DNA of 8,363 nucleotides. It comes from Candidatus Gastranaerophilales bacterium (GTDB lineage: Bacteria; Cyanobacteriota; Vampirovibrionia; Gastranaerophilales; Gastranaerophilaceae). The first letter of the stretch is position 1. Every line of letters starts with the position of its first letter. The translations under genes and the position numbers were made by a program. The stretch lies in NCBI GenBank assembly GCA_947632315.1, contig CANROV010000080.1, forward strand, positions 1-8,363, written 5' to 3'. A model generated the notes under the pieces. The model ran no database searches. It was not told the origin of the DNA and saw only the letters and a program-made list of their open reading frames with translations. Shown here piece after piece: positions 1-5,796 of this stretch.

Positions 1-85
1 GGTTGGACAGGCGATGAATATTGATATTGTTTGGGACGGCCATGACCTTCTGAGAGAATTGTCAAGAATTATAAGGGTGATGTAA
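1..85 (+). CDS. C-terminal end of an unidentified upstream gene
   Basis: Only one frame, with codons starting at position 2, is open from the left edge to a TAA at 83-85. The other two forward frames stop within the first 25 bases. The frame encodes a 27-residue tail that includes the segment IDIVWDGHDLLRELSRI. I do not recognise a family from this tail. The stop lies one base before the ATG of the next gene (87), and the Shine-Dalgarno sequence of that gene (AAGGG, 73-77) lies inside this reading frame. Together these suggest co-transcription and probable translational coupling. By context it is likely another glycan-locus gene, but that is inference only. Confidence 0.55.
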   Translation, partial: VGQAMNIDIVWDGHDLLRELSRIIRVM

Positions 86-86
86 G

Positions 87-1066
87 ATGGTTCAATTAAT
101 TTGCTTAATGCCAACTTATAATAAAGAAAATTCACTTGCCCACGCTATTGAATCCGTGATGATGCAAAAGGCTGATTTTAATTATAAGTTAATTATTCTG
201 GATGATTGCTCCACCGATAGATCGCATGAAATTGCTCAGGCATATCAAAAAGCATATCCGGAGCGCATTGAGGTTGTCAGAAATAAGACAAACTTAAAAC
301 TTTTACGCTCAATTATGCATGGTTATACATTGTTAAAAGGCGCAGATTATTTTTGTGTTTTGGATGCTGATGATTGGTATACAGATGATCATAAATTTTT
401 TGAAGCCGTTCATTTTTTGGAAAAACACAAAGATTATAGTATGTATTTGACAAATATTATTCTGAAAAAAGGTGATCATGAAGAATTGTTTTATAAAGGT
501 GATGACAAGACCTTAGATTTTGATCTCAAGGACAGAATGGCCGGTAAAGCTGTTTTTATACAAACAAGTGGCGTTGTTTATCGTAACCTGTATTTTCAAA
601 CGGGCAAAAATAATCAATTTGAAAAGGTGCTTAATCTGACATTTCCTGAAGCATACAGGGCTGATGGCTTTAGGTTTGAATGGTATCTGCAAGGGGGGGT
701 AAAGCGCATCTAGAAAATAAGCCTACCGCTGTTTATAATTATGATTTAGCCGGTATTTGGTCATCTATGTCCGAAGCAGAACAAAATTTGGGTAATGCGG
801 TTTTGATGTATGGTTGTTCTGAATTTTTTAAGCATAATCATTTTTTCTATATTTTTGAATCTAAAAAAGTTTATATTAAGGCAATGACAAATTTTCTTCT
901 TTCACCTGAAGAAACTTTCATTAAAAATAAAGAGTGTATTTGCCGCCTTGCTGTTTTATTAATGACGCCCCAAAAGACGTTTTTAACTTCAGTCCTGAAA
1001 TTTTTTATTTCGTTCATTCCTGATAAAAAATTGCGGAAACGTTTTAAGAAAAGACTTTCCTTTTAG
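87..1066 (+). CDS. GT2 family (GT-A fold) glycosyltransferase, phase-variable, OFF as sequenced (G7)
   Basis: This is a cytoplasmic or membrane-associated enzyme predicted to transfer a sugar from a nucleotide-sugar donor to a growing surface glycan; donor and acceptor are unknown. The N-terminus has the GT2 pattern MPTYNKENSLAHAIESV, then DDCSTD (residues 39-44) and the metal/nucleotide-binding DADD (93-96). The ATG at 87 has AAGGG at 73-77 upstream. As written, the frame stops at 711-713 after 208 residues, twelve bases past a G7 run (693-699). Adding one G (G8) joins it to the next open frame and gives a 326-residue protein ending at 1066. The restored stretch reads LQGGGKAHLENKPTAVYNYD and then AGIWSSMSEAEQ, which fits the C-terminal part of this GT2 group and aligns with the GT2 paralog at 3554. 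The C-terminus carries the basic tail IPDKKLRKRFKKRL. The OFF protein keeps the donor-binding half but loses the acceptor half, so it is probably inactive. Confidence 0.88.
693..699 (+). repeat. Poly-G tract (G7) in the first GT2 gene; frame OFF
   Basis: Seven consecutive G follow CTGCAA. At this length translation runs into TAG at 711-713. G8 (or G5) would read Gln-Gly-Gly-Gly-Lys-Ala-His and continue to 1066. Runs of this kind change length by slipped-strand mispairing. The tract sits in the coding region about two thirds of the way through the gene. Confidence 0.85.
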
Positions 1067-1103
1067 TTGTTGTTTAAAAGATAATAAATAGTTTAAATAA
1101 AAA

Positions 1104-1131
1104 TTGACAGGTTCACTATAAGGGTTATAAA
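1104..1131 (+). promoter_or_regulatory. Sigma-70-type promoter before the WbsX-like gene
   Basis: A perfect TTGACA (1104-1109) is followed after 16 bases by TATAAA (1126-1131). It lies in the 102-base gap between the first GT2 gene (ends 1066) and the start at 1169. Predicted transcription would begin near 1138, leaving a short leader with the ribosome binding site. This indicates a new transcription unit, so phase changes in the first GT2 gene need not affect the genes downstream. Confidence 0.65.
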
Positions 1132-1156
1132 CTTAAAGAAAATTTTATATTTTGTA

Positions 1157-1162
1157 GAGGAG
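1157..1162 (+). promoter_or_regulatory. Ribosome binding site that decides the WbsX-like start
   Basis: GAGGAG lies six bases before the ATG at 1169 and only three before the adjacent ATG at 1166. The second ATG is therefore the better start. Both are in the same frame and differ by one Met. Confidence 0.6.
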
Positions 1163-1168
1163 TTTATG

Positions 1169-2477
1169 ATGAGAAGTGTTAAAAATATTGCTATGTATCT
1201 TCCACAATTTCATTGCATTCCTGAAAACGATAAAGCTTGGGGAAAAGGTTTTACCGAATGGACGAACACAAGGTCTACCCCCCCCCATGTTTGAAGGGCA
1301 TTATCAGCCTAGAGTGCCACATTCTGACATAGGTTATTATTCTTTGGAAACACCAGATGTGATGGTTAAACAAGCCCAAATGGCAAAAGATTATGGCATA
1401 GACGGATTTTGTTACTATTATTATTGGTTTAATGGAAAAACCCTTTTGGAAAAGCCCCTTTTAAATATGCTTAAGACGCCTGAAGTTAACATACCTTTTT
1501 GTTTCATGTGGGCTAATCATAATTGGACGAAAACCTGGGATGCGGGTAATAAAGATGTTATTATTGAACAAACCTACGATTCTACGACTTTTACCAGGTT
1601 TATAGATGATTTATATAAATATTTTCAGGATTGGCGTTATATCAGAATTAATCATAAGCCTGTTTTATTAATATATCAGGCTGATCTGCTACCCAATCCA
1701 AAAAAGGTTACAAAGATTTGGCGTCAATATGCCAAACAAAAATACAATTTGGAACTTTATTTGATTACATGTCAGCAAAATAACAGAGTTTCTCCTGAAA
1801 AATACGGTTATGATGCTGCAACTGAAGGTGCGCCAAATTTTATGGCAAAAGAAGTTTTAATGACAGAGGGAATTCCTAAGCTATTTGATGTAAATACTAA
1901 ACTCACTTTTTATAGTTATTTCCAAAATATTATGCAATATATTCTTAGAAAAGAACCTTACAAATTGTTTAAGACGGTATATCCTGATTTTGATAATACA
2001 TCAAGACGTGGAAAAAGGGGTAGTTGGTTATTTTATGGTGCAACACCTAAACTTTTTGAAAAATTTTTGGCTGAAATAACGCTTTATACGGACCAAAAGT
2101 TTGATAATCCGGAAGAAAAATTACTTTTTATTAACGCATGGAATGAATGGGCAGAAGGGGCTTATTTAGAACCTGATGAAAAATACGGTTATCAGAATTT
2201 GAATATTGTAAGAAAAATTAAACAAGCAGAAACTGACGAAGTTAAAAATTTGTGCTTTTCCGAAATTTGTAAACAAAAAATGGCGAATGTTTTAAAACTT
2301 CACCATAAAGATTACAAACTCTTTTCGTGTATTCCTTTTTTAAGTTATGATGAAGAGAAAAGTTTAAAGAAATATTATATATTTTCTAAGATACTATTAC
2401 TCAAAATTAAGCGTAAGAAAAATTATAAAATATATATTTTGTTTGGTTTGATTCCGATTTTAAAAGAAATTTGTTAA
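1169..2477 (+). CDS. WbsX-like glycosyltransferase (GH99-like domain), phase-variable, OFF as sequenced (C9)
   Basis: The family (glycosyltransferase WbsX, glycoside hydrolase 99-like fold) is found in O-antigen and capsule loci; its sugar specificity is seldom known. The ATG at 1169 begins a typical family N-terminus: YLPQFH (residues 10-15), then GKGFTEWTN. The frame then runs through a C9 tract and stops at 1292-1294 after 41 residues. Removing one C gives a 435-residue protein that continues as MFEGHYQPRVP, then GFCYYYYWF (about 79-87), FMWANHNW (about 112-119) and INAWNEWAEGAYLEPD (about 321-336), all family hallmarks in the usual order. The C-terminus adds a lysine-rich hydrophobic tail with two similar short units, KLFSCIPFL and YILFGLIPIL. 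Its stop overlaps the Shine-Dalgarno sequence of the GT8 gene, so the two should be co-transcribed. An open frame begins at 1176 in the other frame, but its first 37 residues do not resemble the family, so I do not use it as a start. Confidence 0.88.
1278..1286 (+). repeat. Poly-C tract (C9) in the WbsX-like gene; frame OFF
   Basis: Nine C follow AGGTCTA. As sequenced, the codons read Thr-Pro-Pro-His-Val-stop. With C8 they read Thr-Pro-Pro-Met-Phe-Glu-Gly-His, which rejoins the family consensus. It is the only tract of the five with C rather than G on the coding strand. It lies very early in the gene, so the OFF product is a 41-residue stub. Confidence 0.88.
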
Positions 2478-2482
2478 GGAGG
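2476..2482 (+). promoter_or_regulatory. Strong ribosome binding site of the GT8 gene
   Basis: AAGGAGG starts inside the TAA of the WbsX-like gene and lies seven bases before the ATG at 2490. The overlap of stop and Shine-Dalgarno sequence suggests coupled reading when the upstream gene is ON. The site is strong enough to work alone when the upstream gene is OFF. Confidence 0.75.
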
Positions 2483-2489
2483 ACTTGAT

Positions 2490-3488
2490 ATGAAAAAAAT
2501 ACCTATCTTTTTTGCTTTTAATAATGATTATACTGTCCCGGCGGCGGTGGCTTTTTGGTCGTTGCTTAATCGGGCAAAAGCTGGTATCTATTATGAAATT
2601 CAGGTTTTGCACCATGATATATCCAAAGAAAACAAGGTATTATTGAAATCGGTCGTTAATCGTTTTAAAAATGCATCTGTTCATTTTTGTAATACAGGTC
2701 GTTTTATGCTCAATGAATTTAAAACGCATGCTTTTTTGGGCGGATGGGCAGGTTCTAAATTTACAGCTGATACTGTAATCAGATGTTTTGCGGCTCGTTT
2801 TTTTCCTCAATATCAAAAAATAATCTATTCAGATGTAGATGTTGTTTTTATGGATGATATTTCATCATTATATGATATTGATTTGAAACAAAACTATATC
2901 GCTGGTGTTCGTGGCCCGTTTAGTAAATATCAGCCTGAAGAGTTGTCGCATCTTAAGCCGAAATACTATGATTTGCTCAAAAATTGCTATGTTGGGGGGG
3001 GTATTTGGCTTATGAATTTAAACCAAATACGTCAAGATAATTTAGAGCAACGAATGCTTGATATTGCTTCGGATGATTCTATTGTTAAAAGATTTCCAGA
3101 TCAAGATATTATGAATATTGCCTGTGCGGGTAGGGTATTTTTTTTGCCACTTAATTATATATCGTACCCTTATTTGCGTCAATTAATGAGACAAGAAGAC
3201 TTTCAAAGCAACTATTCGCGTGAAGAATTGTTTGATTCTATTATTAATCCGAAAATTTTGCACTATGCTGCCTCAAAACCTTGGAATAACCAGCCAAATC
3301 ATGCAGAAATATGGTGGAATATCTATGATTATTTAGAGCTACCTCGTACAGCTATATTTACAAAAATTGTTACACCTTGGGAGCGGAAAATAAAAAAATA
3401 CAAGCGTTTATTTAATACGACATTGTTGATTACCATTGTCTTGTTATTTTTGCTTTTTTACAGCATATTTTTGAATGATGTAAAATAA
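2490..3488 (+). CDS. GT8 family glycosyltransferase, phase-variable, ON as sequenced (G8)
   Basis: This 332-residue protein matches the LgtC/WaaJ-type GT8 family, retaining galactosyl- or glucosyltransferases that extend lipopolysaccharide cores and related glycans. Visible signs are the N-terminal IPIFFAFNNDYTVPAAVAFW, the metal-binding DVDV (residues 115-118, within IIYSDVDVVFMDDIS), FPDQDIMN (202-209) and the C-terminal HYAASKPWNN (258-267). The segment VGGGIWLMNL (168-177) sits where the family usually has a Gly-containing substrate loop, and it is encoded by a G8 tract that is in frame here. After a basic stretch (WERKIKKYKR) the protein ends in a strongly hydrophobic segment (about 309-327) that could be a membrane anchor; this is unusual for soluble GT8 enzymes. 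It is the only one of the five tract-bearing genes that is readable as sequenced. The sugar donor cannot be told from sequence alone. Confidence 0.9.
   Translation: MKKIPIFFAFNNDYTVPAAVAFWSLLNRAKAGIYYEIQVLHHDISKENKVLLKSVVNRFKNASVHFCNTGRFMLNEFKTHAFLGGWAGSKFTADTVIRCFAARFFPQYQKIIYSDVDVVFMDDISSLYDIDLKQNYIAGVRGPFSKYQPEELSHLKPKYYDLLKNCYVGGGIWLMNLNQIRQDNLEQRMLDIASDDSIVKRFPDQDIMNIACAGRVFFLPLNYISYPYLRQLMRQEDFQSNYSREELFDSIINPKILHYAASKPWNNQPNHAEIWWNIYDYLELPRTAIFTKIVTPWERKIKKYKRLFNTTLLITIVLLFLLFYSIFLNDVK
2994..3001 (+). repeat. Poly-G tract (G8) in the GT8 gene; frame ON
   Basis: Eight G read Gly-Gly-Gly (with the following T) and then Ile-Trp-Leu-Met. Gain or loss of one G would shift the frame and truncate the protein soon after residue 170. 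This intact gene calibrates the set: eight is also the in-frame length for the other four tracts. Confidence 0.85.
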
Positions 3489-3491
3489 TAC

Positions 3492-3519
3492 TTGATATTT
3501 AGAAATAAAAACAGATAAA
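3492..3519 (+). promoter_or_regulatory. Promoter-like element before the second GT2 gene
   Basis: TTGATA (3492-3497) and GATAAA (3514-3519) are separated by 16 bases in the 65-base gap after the GT8 gene. The element is nearly identical in sequence and spacing to one at 5221-5248 before the acetyltransferase, which strengthens the call. A TATAAT at 3532-3537 lacks a good -35 and would start transcription inside the ribosome binding site, so I favour the upstream element. Confidence 0.5.
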
Positions 3520-3540
3520 ATGCATTATGTCTATAATGCC

Positions 3541-3547
3541 TAAGGAG
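3541..3547 (+). promoter_or_regulatory. Ribosome binding site that decides the second GT2 start
   Basis: TAAGGAG lies six bases before the ATG at 3554. The in-frame ATG at 3527 lies upstream of this site, has no good Shine-Dalgarno sequence and adds nine residues not seen in the paralog. The start is therefore 3554. Confidence 0.75.
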
Positions 3548-3553
3548 TTTGCT

Positions 3554-4575
3554 ATGGATTATAAATTAACGGTTATTATGTCTAATTACAATCAGGAAAA
3601 ATATATTGAACAAGCTATAAAATCTGTTTTAATGCAAAAAACAAATTTTTGCTATCAACTGCTTATTACAGATGATCATTCTACTGAGGATAATAGCCTA
3701 GAAATTATAAAAAAATATGAGCACGAATATCCTGATATTATTAGGGTTTTATATAATCAGGAAAATGGTCGCTATTTGAAGAATATCTTGAGAGCAAAAG
3801 CAATTATGAAGACACCTTATTTTGCACTTTTGGACGCTGATGATTATTATTTAGATGATAATTTTTTGCAAAAAGGCGTAGATTTTTTGGAAAGCCATCA
3901 AGATTATACAATTTATAATGCAAATTGTTTGGCTTTGTTTGAGGATGGGCATTCCTTACCATATGTTATAACAAAAAAACAAACGGCAGAATTTTCTATG
4001 TCAAATTATTTGGACAATTCTCTGCTTTTTTCGCAAACGACAGGTATGCTTTTTAAAAATGTTGTATATATTAATGGTATCCCAGATATTATTCAATCTT
4101 CTATAGGAACAAGAGCTGAGCGTTCTTTTGAGGGCGATGTCTTTCGTTATGTTCAGCACCTTGCATGCGGAAAGTCTCATTTTGTTAATGAACTTTGCGG
4201 TGTTTATAGAATTTTGCAATCACAAGGGGGGGGGGAATTTGGCAGAAATTAAATCCGTTTGAGCAATTTGCATTGCAGGCAAGGGGCGCATTGGATTTTA
4301 ATCGGTATTTTGAAGAAAAATATAATGATTTTTATATTAATAAAGCTTGGCAAGAAATAAAAAAATGTATAAACTATTTGGGAGATATTGAAAATAAAGA
4401 TAGATATACGTTTAATGAAGATGCTAAGGAAATATTTTTCCAAACACTTTCTTATTGTTTGGATCATAAGAAAAGCATTTGCTTTGATGTGAAAATTAAA
4501 AGGTTAAAATATAGAATTTTTAAGAAAATATATGATTATACAAGGAAAAGACTGATAAGAAAAAAATATATTTGA
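3554..4575 (+). CDS. Second GT2 family glycosyltransferase, phase-variable, OFF as sequenced (G10)
   Basis: This is a paralog of the GT2 enzyme at 87, predicted to add a different sugar to the same or a related glycan. It has the N-terminal VIMSNYNQEKYIEQAIKSV, DDHST (residues 40-44) and LDADDYY (93-99), aligning with the first GT2 without large gaps up to the tract. As sequenced, the frame ends at 4250-4252 after 232 residues, shortly past a G10 run. Adding one G (G11) or removing two (G8) gives about 340 residues. The restored text is QGGGIWQKLNPFEQFALQAR and then ALDFNRYFEEKYNDFY, matching the GIW-(S/Q)-x-(M/L) region of the paralog. The C-terminus is lysine/arginine-rich and ends RKRLIRKKYI. 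The truncated form keeps the donor-binding domain but loses about 108 residues. A very weak alternative is that the 4273-4575 part is a separate small gene, but it has no start or ribosome binding site of its own. Confidence 0.87.
4226..4235 (+). repeat. Poly-G tract (G10) in the second GT2 gene; frame OFF
   Basis: This is the longest G run in the window. It lies at the codons for the family Gly-Ile-Trp motif, which in the first GT2 paralog is encoded by GGTATTTGG (752-760) without a tract. As sequenced, the frame reads Gly-Gly-Gly-Glu-Phe-Gly-Arg-Asn-stop. G8 or G11 restores Gly-Ile-Trp. Confidence 0.88.
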
Positions 4576-4755
4576 TGAGATGAGCTTATATTGTGGGAAA
4601 TTTTAAGGATGAAAGATCTTTTGTTTTATGTATATAATGTTTTAATTAAATGCTTGGTGTGTGCTGTACCTCTTTCAAAGTGGCGCAAGAGATTAAGAAA
4701 AAAATTATTACATAAAACAGCTTTTCCTTCTGATGCGTTTTTTTTGAGGTCAAAC

Positions 4756-4764
4756 AAAAAAAAA
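4756..4764 (+). repeat. Poly-A tract (A9), in frame, in the SGNH pseudogene
   Basis: The run encodes Lys-Lys-Lys within SNKKKQLL and keeps the frame. A T8 run at 4738-4745 just before it also keeps the frame. They matter mainly as controls showing that long A/T runs in this sequence are not systematically out of frame. Confidence 0.7.
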
Positions 4765-5004
4765 CAGCTTTTACCTTTCATGGAACATATTGATACTTTG
4801 TTTTTAGGGAGTTCTCATGTTGCATATGGCTTTAATCCGCAATATTATTCAGGTACATCATTTAATCTGGGGAGCAATTCCCAAGATTTTTTTACAGCTT
4901 TTAAAAAATTATTATAGACAAGATAGTCAGGAATTTTGGATTAAAAAAATTTTAGATTTGCTTGATAAAAGGAATGTAAGTTTTTATCTCGTTTTAATGC
5001 CAGT

Positions 5005-5013
5005 AAAAAAAAA
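5005..5013 (+). repeat. Poly-A tract (A9) at a frameshift in the SGNH pseudogene
   Basis: Upstream of the run the frame reads LVLMPVKK; as written it then runs into a stop at 5045-5047. Removing one A (A8) makes it continue as IYREAAYSRGF through to DHLNFEGSKKF. The run is therefore the likely site of a one-base slip, either an inherited lesion or a switchable one. Confidence 0.65.
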
Positions 5014-5220
5014 TATACAGAGAAGCAGCATATTCACGTGGTTTTAATTTTGATGAAGTTTATCAATTAGCAGAAAAATTAAAAATAAAGTGCATTAATT
5101 TTTTTGATGATGAGACGTTTATGGATAGTGACTTTTACGATTTTGACCATCTTAATTTTGAAGGAAGCAAGAAATTTTCTGAAAAATTAAAAAATTTTTT
5201 TTATTAAACAATAAAATGTC

Positions 5221-5248
5221 TTGATATTTAAAAATAAAAGAGGATAAT
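5221..5248 (+). promoter_or_regulatory. Promoter-like element before the acetyltransferase
   Basis: TTGATA (5221-5226) and GATAAT (5243-5248) are spaced by 16 bases in the 108-base gap between the SGNH pseudogene and the ATG at 5316. The -35 and the A/T spacer match the element at 3492-3519 almost base for base. It would drive the acetyltransferase, aminotransferase and GT-B genes, which overlap one another. Confidence 0.55.
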
Positions 5249-5304
5249 TCTTTTTATATTGTTATAAGATGTGCAGGTTAGAAGATTATTTTATTTAAAT
5301 ACAT

Positions 5305-5310
5305 GGAGGT
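5305..5310 (+). promoter_or_regulatory. Ribosome binding site that decides the acetyltransferase start
   Basis: GGAGGT lies five bases before the ATG at 5316. The frame is open from 5271, but that earlier part has no Shine-Dalgarno sequence and its residues do not look like the family. The protein therefore begins MLHPLSDVQS. Confidence 0.75.
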
Positions 5311-5315
5311 TAGAT

Positions 5316-5796
5316 ATGTTACATCCTTTATCAGATGTACAATCCTTAACTATCGGAAATAATACCAATATTTGGCAATTTTGTGTGGTTTTGCCTGAGG
5401 CTAAAATAGGAGATGATTGTAATATTTGTTCCCATTGTTTTATTGAAAATGAAGTTTCTATTGGAAACCGTGTTACAATTAAATGTGGTGTGCAAATTTG
5501 GGATGGCATCACTATAGAGGATGATGTGTTTATTGGCCCAAATGTTACGTTTTGCAACGATCGTTATCCAAAATCTAGGAATAAAGATTGGAAGATGGAA
5601 AAAATAGTTGTGAAAAAAAATGCTGCTATTGGGGGGGGGTAGTACGATTTTACCTGGTGTAACTATTGGTCAGGGGGCAATGATTGGCGCGGGAACGGTT
5701 GTAACAAAATCTGTTCCAGATTATGCGGTAGTTGTTGGTAATCCACAGCGGATTTTAAGGTGTTTGAAGAAGCCTTTGGAAGGAAATATTTTATGA
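5316..5796 (+). CDS. dTDP-3-amino-3,6-dideoxyhexose N-acetyltransferase-like (left-handed beta-helix), phase-variable, OFF as sequenced (G9)
   Basis: This is a hexapeptide-repeat acyltransferase of the FdtC/QdtC/WlbB type, expected to transfer acetyl from acetyl-CoA to the 3-amino group made by the adjacent aminotransferase. Hexapeptide turns are visible throughout: IGNNTNIWQFCVVL, AKIGDDCNI, VSIGNRVTIKCGVQ, ITIEDDVFIGPNVTFCND (about residues 65-82). As sequenced, the frame stops at 5640-5642 after 108 residues, directly after a G9 run. Removing one G (G8) gives 159 residues continuing STILPGVTIGQGAMIGAGTV and then VVGNPQRILR, the normal end of the family. The restored stop (TGA 5794-5796) overlaps the ATG of the aminotransferase in an ATGA arrangement, so the full-length frame fits coupled translation. 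The OFF form loses the last helix coils needed for the CoA site and trimer, so it is probably inactive. A related substrate, such as a UDP-sugar amine, is possible, but the neighbour favours a dTDP-sugar. Confidence 0.85.
5631..5639 (+). repeat. Poly-G tract (G9) in the acetyltransferase gene; frame OFF
   Basis: Nine G read Gly-Gly-Gly and are followed at once by TAG. With G8 the codons read Gly-Gly-Gly-Ser-Thr-Ile-Leu-Pro-Gly, rejoining the hexapeptide pattern. An A8 run twelve bases upstream (5613-5620) is in frame, so the G tract alone accounts for the break. Confidence 0.88.

Larger units (their letters stand above)
4591..5207 (+). pseudogene. Decayed SGNH-type hydrolase/acyltransferase
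   Basis: The start is uncertain: TTG at 4591 or, better by residue content, ATG at 4609. The first frame has a hydrophobic N-terminal segment, a basic stretch (VPLSKWRKRLRKKL), then LFLGSSHVAYGFNP, where GSSH resembles the SGNH block I nucleophile motif, and SFNLGSNSQDFF. It stops at 4915-4917. A second frame carries DSQEFWIKKILDLLDKRNV and LVLMPVKK up to an A9 run (5005-5013). A third frame carries YREAAYSRGFNFDEVYQLAE and ends with DFDHLNFEGSKKF, where D-x-x-H is the usual C-terminal catalytic pair; it stops at 5205-5207. GSSH and DxxH are only about 115 residues apart. From memory, intact relatives have a longer middle, so an internal deletion is likely besides two frameshifts. The family may trim or acylate glycans. 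As sequenced it cannot yield a full enzyme. Confidence 0.7.

Noticed and set aside
680..1066. Separate 128-residue gene starting at ATG 680
   Set aside because: There is no ribosome binding site, the first residues do not resemble a protein start, and the sequence continues the GT2 enzyme once one G is added to the tract at 693-699.
1040..1080. Possible terminator after the first GT2 gene
   Set aside because: I saw only weak A/T-rich complementarity (GGAAA and TTTCC about 16 bases apart) and no GC stem with a U run.
1176..1277. N-terminal part of the long open frame beginning at 1176
   Set aside because: It is a shadow of the true frame from ATG 1169, which carries YLPQFH and GKGFTEW and a ribosome binding site. 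The 1176 frame becomes real only after the C tract.
3532..3537. TATAAT as a promoter -10 box for the second GT2 gene
   Set aside because: There is no acceptable -35 at the right distance, and transcription would begin at or beyond the ribosome binding site.
4001..4219. Minus-strand open frame
   Set aside because: It lies inside the second GT2 gene, has no ribosome binding site and no family signal; it is a shadow.
4249..4467. Minus-strand open frame rich in Ile/Phe
   Set aside because: It is antisense to the restored C-terminus of the second GT2 gene. Its hydrophobicity reflects the complement of Lys/Asn-rich codons.
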